Assembly: GCA_013361955.1 (NCBI GenBank) | Contig: JABFXA010000197.1 | Location: forward strand, 1-34,996 | Direction: 5' to 3' | DNA: 34,996 nt | Origin: Nocardioidaceae bacterium | Lineage (GTDB): Bacteria > Actinomycetota > Actinomycetes > Propionibacteriales > Nocardioidaceae | Shown: piece after piece, positions 26,474-34,996 of the stretch | Position numbering within the stretch: the stretch's first letter is position 1 | How the letters are laid out: each line of letters begins with the position of its first letter | Notes under the pieces: generated by a model | What the model was told of the DNA's origin: nothing | Database searches by the model: none | What the model saw: the letters and a program-made list of their open reading frames with translations, nothing else | Program-made: the position numbers and the translations under genes

Positions 26474-27676
26474 TCAGCCGACGGTGAGCCCGTCGAGGAA
26501 GTCCTCCCAGTCGGCGGTGATCCGGTCGATGGTGTACCGCTCCGCGTCGCGCAGGGCCTGCGCGCCCAGCCGGGCCCGCAGCTCGTCGTCCTCGACCAGC
26601 CGCATCAGCGCCTCGCCCAGCCGCTCGTGCGGTCCCTCCGGCACCAGCAGGCCGTTCTCGCCGTCGCGGATGATCTCCGCGGGGCCGCGCGGGCAGTCGA
26701 ACGCGACCAGCGGGACGCCGCGGGTCATCGCCTCGATGAGCACCATCGGGAAGCCCTCGGACATCGAGGCCATCGCGTACGCGGACGCGCCGGCGAGCAC
26801 GCTGGGGAAGTCGTGGGTGTAGCCCTTCAGGATCACCTGCCCGGACAGCTCGAGCCGCCGGATCACCTCGCGGATCTCCCCCTCCTGCGGGCCGGTCCCG
26901 TAGATGTGCAGCTGCCAGTCCGGGTGCGCGCGGGCCACCGGCGCGAAGGCGCGGACCAGGCGGCGGAAGCCCTTGCGCGGCACCAGCCGTCCGGCCGCGA
27001 CGACCACCTTGCTGTCCAGCGGTGCGGGGGTCGCGCTGAGCGGCCAGGACACCGAGTTGCGCAGCACCTCGATGCGGGTCGCGGTGGCCGGCAGCGCCTT
27101 GCGGTAGTCCTCGGCGTCCGCGTCGGTGAGCACGGCGTACCCGTCGAGCCGCGGCACGGCGGCGCGCAGCACCTCACGCTGGCGGGCGTTGGCGAAGCGG
27201 GACGGGAAGTTCAGGTGGTCCCAGCCGACCGTGGTCACCTCGGGCCGCGCGAAGCGGGTCGCGGCCAGGTGGAGCGACGGGCGGGTGGACACCAGCACGC
27301 CCTCGGTGATGGCCCGCAGCGAGCGCCCGAGCAGCACGTCGGTGAGCAGCGACATGTTCTTCTCCGACGGCACCGGGCGCAGCCGGCTGCCGAACCGGGC
27401 GGCGACGCGCGCCGGCAGCCGCTCGGCCTTCGTGAGGTCGCGCAGCACGGTCAGCTCGATGCTGCTGTCGAGGGCGAACCGGGGGTGCTCGCGGCGGCGG
27501 TACAGGCTGACCACGCGGACCGTGCGGCTGTGCACGAGGTGGTTGGCGAGGTTCGCGACGGTGCGCGCCACCCCACCGCCGCCGTACGCGTCGAAGACGA
27601 GGAAGGTCACGGGCGCAGGTCCGGGCTTCGCTCCGGGCGCTCGGTGTCGGTGCCTGGTCTCTTCCGCGGTCGACAC
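26474..27676 (-). CDS. Glycosyltransferase family 4 (GTG 27676 preferred; ATG 27715 alternative)
   Basis: FDAYGGGGVARTVANLANHL; VVVAAGRLVPRKGFRRLVRAFAPV; SMSEGFPMVLIEAMTRGVPLVAFDCPRGPAEII; SD GGGGGG upstream of GTG. Confidence 0.9.
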   Translation of the reverse strand: MSTAEETRHRHRAPGAKPGPAPVTFLVFDAYGGGGVARTVANLANHLVHSRTVRVVSLYRRREHPRFALDSSIELTVLRDLTKAERLPARVAARFGSRLRPVPSEKNMSLLTDVLLGRSLRAITEGVLVSTRPSLHLAATRFARPEVTTVGWDHLNFPSRFANARQREVLRAAVPRLDGYAVLTDADAEDYRKALPATATRIEVLRNSVSWPLSATPAPLDSKVVVAAGRLVPRKGFRRLVRAFAPVARAHPDWQLHIYGTGPQEGEIREVIRRLELSGQVILKGYTHDFPSVLAGASAYAMASMSEGFPMVLIEAMTRGVPLVAFDCPRGPAEIIRDGENGLLVPEGPHERLGEALMRLVEDDELRARLGAQALRDAERYTIDRITADWEDFLDGLTVG

Positions 27677-27810
27677 GGCTTCCCCCCACTGGCCGATGAC
27701 GGTGGTCACCGTCATCTTTGCTCGCGGAAGGCGCTCGTACGACCGTTTCGGCGAAACCGGCGGGCAGCGTTCACCGATTGTGCACGTGTCGGTCGCCGCA
27801 GGGTCGGGGC

Positions 27811-29586
27811 CTAGTCCTTGATCTCGCAGATCACCGCGCCGTTGCTCACGCTGGCGCCGACCTCGGCCTGCAGCCCGGTGACCGTGCCGGACTTGTGTGC
27901 TTTGAGCGGTTGCTCCATCTTCATCGCCTCGAGGACCACGACCACGTCGCCCTCCGCGACCTGCTGGCCCTCCTCGACCGCGACCTTGACGATCGTGCCC
28001 TGCATCGGGGACGCGACGGCGTCGCCGCTGACCGCGGCGCCGGCCTTCTTCTTCTCGCGCTTGGGCTTCTTCGCGGAGCCGCCGGCCACCGCGGCACCCG
28101 CGGCGAACCCGGCCGGGAGCACCACCTCGATGCGCCGGCCGCCGACCTCGACGGTGACCGCCTGCCGCTCGGACGACTCGAGGTCCGCGGCCCCGCCCCT
28201 GTACGGCGCGATGCGGTTGTCGAACTCGGTCTCGATCCACGACGTGTACACCGCGAACCGCTCGCCGTCGCCGATGAACGCCGGGTCGTCGACCACGGCC
28301 TGGTGGAACGGGATGACCGTGGGCATGCCGTCGACGACGAACTCGTCGAGGGCGCGGCGGGACCGCTCCAGCGCCTGGCCGCGGTCGCGGCCGGAGACGA
28401 CGAGCTTGGCGACCAGCGAGTCGAACGAGCCGGGGACGGTCTCGCCCTGGTCGTAGCCGCCGTCGAGGCGGACGCCCGGGCCGGACGGCGCGTGCCAGCG
28501 GGTCAGCGTGCCCGGGGCCGGCATGAAGTTCGAGCCCGGGTCCTCGGCGTTGATCCGGAACTCGATCGAGTGGCCCTCGATCTCCGGGTCGTCGTAGCCG
28601 AGCTCCTCCCCGGCGGCGATGCGGAACATCTCGCGGACCAGGTCGAGGCCGGTGACCTCCTCGGAGACCGGGTGCTCGACCTGCAGCCGGGTGTTCACCT
28701 CGAGGAACGAGATGGTGCCGTCCTGGCCGACCAGGAACTCGCAGGTGCCGGCGCCGACGTAATGCGCCTCGCGCAGGATCGCCTTGCTGGCGTCGTAGAG
28801 GGTGCGCAGCTGCTCGTCGCTCAGGAACGGCGCGGGTGCCTCCTCGACGAGCTTCTGGTGGCGGCGCTGCAGCGAGCAGTCGCGTGTGGACACCACGACG
28901 ACGTTGCCGTGCCGGTCGGCGAGGCACTGCGTCTCCACGTGCCGGGGCTTGTCGAGGTACTTCTCCACGAAGCACTCGCCACGGCCGAACGCCGCGGTGG
29001 CCTCGCGGACGGCGGACTCGAAGAGGTCGGCGACCTCCTCCTCCTTGCGGGCCACCTTCAGGCCGCGGCCGCCGCCCCCGAACGCCGCCTTGATCGCGAT
29101 GGGGAGGCCGTTCTCCTTGGCGAACGCCACCACCTCGTCGGCGTTCTCGACAGGGTCCTTGGTGCCGGCCACCAGCGGTGCGCCGACCTTCTCGGCGATG
29201 TGCCGGGCCTTGACCTTGTCGCCGAGGTTCTCGATGGCCTCCGGCGGCGGGCCGATCCACACCAGGCCGGCGTCGAGCACCGCCTGCGCGAAGTCGCGGT
29301 TCTCGGCGAGGAACCCGTAGCCCGGGTGCACCGAGTCGGCGCCGGAGTTCTTCGCGACGTCGACGATCTTCTCGATCGACAGGTACGACTCGGCCGGGGT
29401 GGCGCCGCCCAGGCTGTAGGCCTCGTCGGCGAGCCGCACGAACAGCGCGTCACGATCGGGGTCGGCGTACACCGCGACGCTGCCGATGCCGGCGTCCTTG
29501 CAGGCCCGGATCACGCGTACGGCGATCTCACCGCGGTTGGCGATCAGCACCTTCTGGAGCGGCTTGACCTCCGGCGTACCGGCCAC
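27811..29586 (-). CDS. Acetyl-/propionyl-CoA carboxylase alpha subunit (biotin carboxylase + BCCP); GTG 29586 with AGGAG preferred, 29601 alternative
   Basis: [61 protein letters not shown]; AccA3-like. Confidence 0.95.
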   Translation of the reverse strand: MAGTPEVKPLQKVLIANRGEIAVRVIRACKDAGIGSVAVYADPDRDALFVRLADEAYSLGGATPAESYLSIEKIVDVAKNSGADSVHPGYGFLAENRDFAQAVLDAGLVWIGPPPEAIENLGDKVKARHIAEKVGAPLVAGTKDPVENADEVVAFAKENGLPIAIKAAFGGGGRGLKVARKEEEVADLFESAVREATAAFGRGECFVEKYLDKPRHVETQCLADRHGNVVVVSTRDCSLQRRHQKLVEEAPAPFLSDEQLRTLYDASKAILREAHYVGAGTCEFLVGQDGTISFLEVNTRLQVEHPVSEEVTGLDLVREMFRIAAGEELGYDDPEIEGHSIEFRINAEDPGSNFMPAPGTLTRWHAPSGPGVRLDGGYDQGETVPGSFDSLVAKLVVSGRDRGQALERSRRALDEFVVDGMPTVIPFHQAVVDDPAFIGDGERFAVYTSWIETEFDNRIAPYRGGAADLESSERQAVTVEVGGRRIEVVLPAGFAAGAAVAGGSAKKPKREKKKAGAAVSGDAVASPMQGTIVKVAVEEGQQVAEGDVVVVLEAMKMEQPLKAHKSGTVTGLQAEVGASVSNGAVICEIKD

Positions 29587-29610
29587 GGTGGGTCTCCTCA
29601 CGATCGGGGC

Positions 29611-31437
29611 TTACCTTCTGGCGGAGTCTAGGACCCTCGCGAGGAAGCCCATCGCCGCCGGGTAGGCGTCCAGCCGGTTCACCCGCTTCGCGAGCCCGTG
29701 CCCCTCGTCGTGGTAGACGCGCAGCTCGCACTCGACGCCCTTGGCCTCCAGGGCCGCGGTGATCTGCTCGGCCTCGGACAGCGGCACCCGGGGGTCGTTG
29801 GCGCCGTGGATGACGAACAGCGGCGCGACCATCTGATGCAGGTAGCTGATCGGGGAGGCCTTCTCGAGCAGGTCGCGGTGGTGCTCGAGGCTGCCGTACT
29901 CGCGCTCGCGGAACGCGCGCCGGTAGCCCGACGTGTTCTCCAGGAAGGTCACCAGCGACGACATCCCGACGATGTCGACGCCGGCCGCCCAGCGGTCCGG
30001 CTGCATGGAGACCCCGGCGAGCACCATGTAGCCGCCGTACGAGCCGCCCCACAGGGCGCTGCGGCCCGCGTCGAGGTCCTGGCTGGGCAGCCAGTCGTGC
30101 AGCGCGGCCAGGTCGGCCACCGAGTCGAGCCGCTTCTCGACGTCGTCGAGGGAGTACCAGCGCTTGCCGTAGCCGGTCGACCCGCGGACGTTCGGGACCA
30201 GCACCGCGAAGCCGAGCAGGCTGAGCGCCTGCAGCACCGGGCTGAAGATCCGGTTCGCGGCCGCCTCCGGCCCGCCGTGCACGTGCACCACCGAGGCGCC
30301 GGCGAGACCGGGGTCGCCGTCGGGTGCCGCGGCGTACAGGAAGCAGGGCACCCGCTCGCCGTCGGGCGTCGGCACCCGGTGCACGGTCGGGGTGGTGAGC
30401 CGGTCGCGCAGCGCCGGCGGGACGGCGTCGCGGCCGTCGACGACGACGGTGCTCGTGCCGGTCGCGGCGTCGACGCGGTGCAGCGACCCGGGGTCGGTCG
30501 GGGTGTTGAGCGAGACCAGGAACCGGGACCCGTCGGCGGCCCACCGCACGTCGGCGAGTCCCTTCGCGGGCAGGTCGACGTCGCACCGCTTGGTCCCGTC
30601 GGCCTCGTGGACGGCGAGGCGTACGGCGCCGTCGGCCAGCGTGCCGACCACCAGGGCGGTGCCGTCGGGGGAGGCCCAGCAGAGCAGGTCGTGCCCGGGG
30701 TCCTCGACCAGCACCTGCCAGTCGCCGTCGAGGGTCAGCCGGACGACGGCGGTGAGCTCGCGGTCGTGGTTGGACGACATCACGACCGCGTCGTCGTCGG
30801 CCGACCAGGCGACCTGCTCGTGGTAGGCGAGCTCGCCCTCGTCGGTCAGCGGGCGGCTGCCGTCGGGCCCGACGACGCCGACCACCATGGAGTTCGGCTG
30901 CAGGCTGAGCCGGTTCACGACGGTCGAGCGGCCGTCGTGCGAGACGACCGTCTCGGCGACGTACCCGCCCTCGTCGAAGACCACCCGCTCCTCGCCGGTG
31001 GCCAGGTCGCGGACCACGACGTCCATGTCGACGTCGTTGCGGCGGTTCGTGGAGTAGACGAGGGACGTCTCGGTGACGTCCTGCAGGTTGTGCATGTGCG
31101 CCGGGTCGGCGACCAGCGGCTGCAGGTCGTCGTGGGCGGCAGGGCGGCCCAGCGGCTCGGCGAGGTCGAGCAGCGACAGCTGCATGTGCTCGTCGCCGCC
31201 GTTGTCGTGCTCGACGACCACGGCGCGCCGGCCCGGGACGTAGCGGCCGCTGCACCGCGACGGCAGGTCGGTCAGCGGTGTGCGCGTGCCGTCGGGCGCG
31301 ATCTCGACGAGCTGCAGGCTGCCGAGGTCGTCGGTGCCCGCGAGCACCCGCCCCTCGTCGTCGATGTCGAACGCGGTCCAGACCCGGATGTCGAGGAGGT
31401 CGCGAACCAGCGCCTGCAGGTCGTGGGGGAGCGTCAT
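29611..31437 (-). CDS. S9 family peptidase (prolyl oligopeptidase-like)
   Basis: Beta-propeller N-terminus; catalytic GGSYGGYMVLAG (Ser), HGANDPRVPLSEAEQ (Asp), YHDEGHGL (His). Confidence 0.93.
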   Translation of the reverse strand: MTLPHDLQALVRDLLDIRVWTAFDIDDEGRVLAGTDDLGSLQLVEIAPDGTRTPLTDLPSRCSGRYVPGRRAVVVEHDNGGDEHMQLSLLDLAEPLGRPAAHDDLQPLVADPAHMHNLQDVTETSLVYSTNRRNDVDMDVVVRDLATGEERVVFDEGGYVAETVVSHDGRSTVVNRLSLQPNSMVVGVVGPDGSRPLTDEGELAYHEQVAWSADDDAVVMSSNHDRELTAVVRLTLDGDWQVLVEDPGHDLLCWASPDGTALVVGTLADGAVRLAVHEADGTKRCDVDLPAKGLADVRWAADGSRFLVSLNTPTDPGSLHRVDAATGTSTVVVDGRDAVPPALRDRLTTPTVHRVPTPDGERVPCFLYAAAPDGDPGLAGASVVHVHGGPEAAANRIFSPVLQALSLLGFAVLVPNVRGSTGYGKRWYSLDDVEKRLDSVADLAALHDWLPSQDLDAGRSALWGGSYGGYMVLAGVSMQPDRWAAGVDIVGMSSLVTFLENTSGYRRAFREREYGSLEHHRDLLEKASPISYLHQMVAPLFVIHGANDPRVPLSEAEQITAALEAKGVECELRVYHDEGHGLAKRVNRLDAYPAAMGFLARVLDSARR

Positions 31438-31443
31438 GGCTCG

Positions 31444-31449
31444 AACCTA
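31444..31449 (-). promoter_or_regulatory. -10 element TAGGTT, predicted leaderless transcript
   Basis: TAGGTT + 6 nt + ATG (31437). Confidence 0.6.
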
Positions 31450-31509
31450 GGCCAACCGCGCCACGGACCGGCGCGCCGGGCCGACCCGCCACGTCATGTC
31501 GTGGCGCGT

Positions 31510-32763
31510 TCACGTCCGCCGGTGGAACCGCACCTTCCCGTCCGGCAGCCGGTCGGAGACGTACAGCTGCGAGTGCGCCTTGCGGTGGTGGAAGCCGCAG
31601 AGCAGCCGGCCGTTCGCCAGGTCGGTGCGGCCGCCCTCCTGCCACGCGGTCATGTGGTCGGCCTCGCACCAGGAGGCCGGGCGGTCGCAGCCCTCGGCGA
31701 CGCAGCCCTGGTCCTGCACGGTGAGCAGCAGCCGCTGGGTGCGGCTGAACAGCCGGCGCCGGCGGCCGGCGTCGAGCACCACGGAGCGGCCGTCCACGGC
31801 GCGGCGGAACACCACCGGGACGATGCCGGCCGAGCAGACCAGCCGGCGGGCCTCGCCGGCGGAGATCCGGGTGCCGGTGTCGAGGCGGGCGGCGCCGACG
31901 CCGGAGACGAGCTTGTCGTAGTCGAGTAGCACCAACACGGTGGCCGACGACCCGCCGGCCTTCGGCAGCCGGTCGGCGGGGAGTCGCTCGAGGAGGTCGC
32001 AGAACGCACGGCCGAGCCGTTCGGGTCTCGTGGGCGTCGGTCCGTCCGGTCGCAGCCGGGGCTGGTCGAGCGCGTGCAGCGCCTTGGTCAGCATCGCGGC
32101 GTGCAGGTCGGGGAGCCGGGCCCGCAGCGAGTGGGTGCCGTCGTGGTTGTCCTGGAGCTGCAGGTAGGTCGCGCGGGCGGCCGCCGCCTCCTGCGCTTCG
32201 AGCCGCCGGCCCTCGTCCCGGTCGGCGGCCTCGGGGTCGACCACCTCGTAGACACGACGCCCCAGCAGCCGCAGCGCCGGCGGCGCGTGCAGTGCGGCCA
32301 GCTCGACGAGCCGCTTCTGCGCCTCGGGCCGCACCCAGGGCGGCGCGTCGTCGGGGAGGGCATGCAGCGAGCCCACGACCACCCGGGCCTGGTCGAGCGT
32401 GAGGTCACCGGCCGCGAGGGCCGTGCGGGTGACGGCGTGCCGCTCCTCCTCGAGCGCGTGCGCGAGGCGTACGTCGGACCGTGCGGCGGCCCGGGTGCAC
32501 CGCGTCGCGTGCGCCAGCCAGGCAGTCGTCGATGTGGCACCGGTCTCGGCCCCGACGTCGCGGTCGTCGGCGTGCGCGAGCAGCCGCAGCCGCACCGCCG
32601 CGAGCCGGGCCTCGGCCCGCGCCAGGGCGACGATGCCGTCGGCCAGGTCCGCGTCACTCATCGCCCACGGCTCGAGGTCGACGACGTCGTCGAGCGCCTC
32701 GTGCACGCCGACGGCGAACCTGGCGACGGGGTGCGCCGGCTCGACGGACGTGCTGGTGGTCAT
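31510..32763 (-). CDS. DUF222 / 13E12-repeat family protein with C-terminal HNH endonuclease domain
   Basis: DUF222-like helical N-terminus; HNH core CVAEGCDRPASWCEADHMTAWQEGGRTDLANGRLLCGFHHRKAH. Confidence 0.92.
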   Translation of the reverse strand: MTTSTSVEPAHPVARFAVGVHEALDDVVDLEPWAMSDADLADGIVALARAEARLAAVRLRLLAHADDRDVGAETGATSTTAWLAHATRCTRAAARSDVRLAHALEEERHAVTRTALAAGDLTLDQARVVVGSLHALPDDAPPWVRPEAQKRLVELAALHAPPALRLLGRRVYEVVDPEAADRDEGRRLEAQEAAAARATYLQLQDNHDGTHSLRARLPDLHAAMLTKALHALDQPRLRPDGPTPTRPERLGRAFCDLLERLPADRLPKAGGSSATVLVLLDYDKLVSGVGAARLDTGTRISAGEARRLVCSAGIVPVVFRRAVDGRSVVLDAGRRRRLFSRTQRLLLTVQDQGCVAEGCDRPASWCEADHMTAWQEGGRTDLANGRLLCGFHHRKAHSQLYVSDRLPDGKVRFHRRT

Positions 32764-32769
32764 CCGCCG

Positions 32770-32775
32770 AGGCTA
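32770..32775 (-). promoter_or_regulatory. -10 element TAGCCT, predicted leaderless transcript
   Basis: TAGCCT + 6 nt + ATG (32763). Confidence 0.6.
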
Positions 32776-32858
32776 GGAGAGAAGTGCGTCGACGGGAGCA
32801 GGCGGCAACCCGCTTGGGGACAACGGGCCGGTCCGGCCGGCTGTGGACGGTTCCCGGC

Positions 32859-32945
32859 TCAGAGCAGCCGTTCCAGCTGCCGGCGGTCCAGCTCGGTGAC
32901 GCCGGTGCCGAGCACCGCCACGGAGCGCAGGGCGGTCCCGCTCAC
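32859..32945 (-). CDS. Putative 28-aa mini-[31 protein letters not shown]
   Basis: GTG start overlaps the manD TGA stop (TGGTGAGC); terminates within the intergenic region. Confidence 0.3.
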   Translation of the reverse strand: MSGTALRSVAVLGTGVTELDRRQLERLL

Positions 32946-34162
32946 CAGTGGAACATGGTGCCGTCGCGCAGCCGGTTCACCGGCAGCGAGGCCGGCCGGT
33001 ACGGGTATGTGGCCGCCTCGTCCAGGTCGATGTCCACGCCCAGCCCGGGCGACTCGCCGACGTGCAGCAGCCCGTCCTCGAACCAGTAGTCGTGCGGGAA
33101 GACCGCGTCGGTCTCGGGGGTGTGCGGCATGTACTCCTGCAGCCCGAAGTTCGGGATCGCGGTGTCCACGTGCAGCGCCGCCGCGAGGCAGACCGGCGAG
33201 AGGTCGGTGGCGCCGTGCGACCCGCTGCGGACGTCGTACAGGGCGGCGAGGTCGAAGATCCGGCGCAGGTGCGTGATGCCGCCCGCGTGCACGACGGTGG
33301 TGCGGATGTAGTCGATGAGGCGTTCGCGGATCAGCAGCTCGCAGTCGTAGATCGAGCTGAACACCTCACCGGTGGCCACCGGCGTCGTGGTGTGCTGCCG
33401 GATCAGCCGGAACGCGTCCTGCAGCTCGGCCGGGACCGGGTCCTCCATCCAGGTGAGGTGGTACGGCTCCAGCTCCTTGCCGAGCCGGGCCGCCTCGTTG
33501 CCGGTGAGCCGGTGGTGCACGTCGTGCAGCAGCCGCGGCGCCGGCCCGAGCTCGCGGCGCACCGCCTCGAACAACGTGGGCGCGTGCGCGAGGTACGCCT
33601 CGGTGTCCCACACGTTCTCGGTCGGCAGCGCGGCGTCGGCCGGCTCGTAGGACCGCGCGTCCGCGGCGCTGCTGCCGCCGATGCCGTACGTCGAGTCCAG
33701 GCCCGGGACCGCGGACTGCACCCGCACGGCGCGGTAGCCGCGGTCGACGTACGACGCCGCCGACGCCACCGCCTCCTCGACCGTCGCCCCGGACGCGTGC
33801 CCGTAGACGGTGACCGCCTCGCGGGACCGGCCGCCGAGCAGCTGGTAGACCGGCAGCCCCGCGACCTTCCCCTTGATGTCCCACAGCGCCGTGTCCACGC
33901 CGGCGATCGCGGTCATCGTCACCGGCCCGCGGCGCCAGGACGCGCCGCGGTAGAGGTACTGCCAGGTGTCCTCCGTGCGCAGCGGGTCACGTCCGACGAG
34001 CTGGGGCACGAGGTGCTCGCGCAGGTAGGCGACCACCGCGAGCTCGCGGCCGTTCAGGGTCGCGTCGCCGACACCGGTGACGCCCTCGTCGGTGCTGACC
34101 CGCACCGTCACGAAGTTGCGTCCGGGGCAGGTCACCACGACCTCGACGTCGGTGATCTTCAT
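32942..34162 (-). CDS. manD: D-mannonate dehydratase family (enolase superfamily)
   Basis: [89 protein letters not shown]. Confidence 0.92.
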   Translation of the reverse strand: MKITDVEVVVTCPGRNFVTVRVSTDEGVTGVGDATLNGRELAVVAYLREHLVPQLVGRDPLRTEDTWQYLYRGASWRRGPVTMTAIAGVDTALWDIKGKVAGLPVYQLLGGRSREAVTVYGHASGATVEEAVASAASYVDRGYRAVRVQSAVPGLDSTYGIGGSSAADARSYEPADAALPTENVWDTEAYLAHAPTLFEAVRRELGPAPRLLHDVHHRLTGNEAARLGKELEPYHLTWMEDPVPAELQDAFRLIRQHTTTPVATGEVFSSIYDCELLIRERLIDYIRTTVVHAGGITHLRRIFDLAALYDVRSGSHGATDLSPVCLAAALHVDTAIPNFGLQEYMPHTPETDAVFPHDYWFEDGLLHVGESPGLGVDIDLDEAATYPYRPASLPVNRLRDGTMFHW

Positions 34163-34996
34163 CGGCTGGTCAGCTCCTCCGCGTGTGCGACGACGACGTC
34201 CACCAAGGCTGCGTCCTCCGGGAGCGCCGCGTCGAGCACGCCCAGCAGGCGGCGTACGGCGTCCGGCAGCGGCGCGTCGGCGAGCCGGCGCAGCTCGTCG
34301 GCCCGGGGGTCGGTCAACGGGGCACCGGCCCCGCGCACGTGCGCGACCCACGCGCCCAGCGTGCGGCCACCCGCGTCAGGGACCCGGCCGGCGGCCCGCT
34401 CGGCGCGCACGACGGGCAGCACCCGGACCGGCAGCTTCTGCGACCCGTCGGAGGCGATCTGCTCGAGCAGGTGCCGCATCCCCGGGTTCTCGAACCGGGC
34501 CAGCAGGTCGGCCCGGTAGTCGCGCACCGGCGCCTCGGGCAGGTCGAGGTGCCGCGCGGCCTCGTCCCACCAGTCGCGCATCCAGCCCGCGCAGGTCTCG
34601 TCGGCGAGCGCCTCCGCGACGGTGTGGTGGCCGCGGATGCTGCCGGCGTACGCGAGCAGCGAGTGCGCGCCGTTGAGCAGCCACAGCTTCCGCTCCTCGT
34701 ACGGCGTCACGTCGTCGACGAACAGCGCGCCGGCCTGCTCCCAGCCCGGCCGGCCCGCCGGGAACCCACCGGCCAGCACCCACTCGCTGAACGGCTCGGT
34801 GACCACCGGGCAGTCGTCGCGCAGCCCGGTCAGCCGGGCCACGGTCCCGACGTCGGCGGCGGTGGTGCGCGGGGTGATCCGGTCCACCTCGGAGTCCACG
34901 AACGACACCGTCTCGCGGACCCAGCCGCCGAGCACCTCATCGACGGCGTCGGCCAGGTCGAGCACCACCCGCCGGACCGCGCGGCCGTTGTGCAGC
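34159..34996 (-). CDS. Mannitol dehydrogenase family / fructuronate reductase (D-mannonate oxidoreductase), 5' end outside the window
   Basis: [73 protein letters not shown] overlap with manD. Confidence 0.9.
   Translation of the reverse strand, partial: LHNGRAVRRVVLDLADAVDEVLGGWVRETVSFVDSEVDRITPRTTAADVGTVARLTGLRDDCPVVTEPFSEWVLAGGFPAGRPGWEQAGALFVDDVTPYEERKLWLLNGAHSLLAYAGSIRGHHTVAEALADETCAGWMRDWWDEAARHLDLPEAPVRDYRADLLARFENPGMRHLLEQIASDGSQKLPVRVLPVVRAERAAGRVPDAGGRTLGAWVAHVRGAGAPLTDPRADELRRLADAPLPDAVRRLLGVLDAALPEDAALVDVVVAHAEELTSR

Noticed and set aside
27745-27757. Inverted repeat GTTTC-GGC-GAAAC between accA and the glycosyltransferase
   Set aside because: Only 5-bp arms; easily expected by chance and no promoter element clearly associated.
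19556-29586. pyc and accA as a recent duplication (shared biotin carboxylase and AMKM domains)
   Set aside because: They are distinct established families with different domain architecture and diverged sequence; paralogy is ancient.
27718-29631. 637-aa + strand ORF
   Set aside because: Antisense to the acyl-CoA carboxylase alpha subunit; no domain signature.
1-34996. A novel defence or mobile system
   Set aside because: No integrase, transposase, toxin-antitoxin, restriction, CBASS/retron or phage-like genes seen; most genes fit recognisable metabolic families.

Overview
This window is high-GC actinobacterial chromosome. The taxon is inferred: a mycothiol-dependent-type enzyme, a DUF222/13E12-HNH protein and the gene order suggest a Nocardioidaceae-like genome. 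It is mostly a conserved nucleoside-salvage and central-carbon block: add, a uridine kinase-family gene, deoC plus two aldehyde dehydrogenases, a phospho-sugar mutase, pnp, an lpdA-like flavoprotein, pyruvate carboxylase and an acyl-CoA carboxylase alpha subunit. A sulfatase / sulfotransferase / glycosyltransferase island lies between pyc and accA, and a manD-uxuB-like uronate operon runs off the right edge. I see no rRNA, tRNA, CRISPR array or clear mobile element. The observations I rate highest are: (1) deoC followed by a full-length ALDH that overlaps, by ATGA, a half-length ALDH lacking the catalytic residues, which resembles a split ALDH16; (2) a repeated promoter geometry, TANNNT-like hexamer + 6-7 nt + start codon, at about 11 genes, predicting widespread leaderless mRNAs; (3) an aminoglycoside-phosphotransferase-like pseudogene whose catalytic-loop region is deleted and whose 3' part is frameshifted; (4) two near-identical palindromes (CTTACACCGTAAG / CTTACAGCGTAAG) in a divergent tetR/oxidoreductase promoter; (5) tandem RNA hairpins upstream of a SpoIID/LytB gene; (6) coupled mini-ORFs. 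I did not find a convincing, entirely new multi-gene system.
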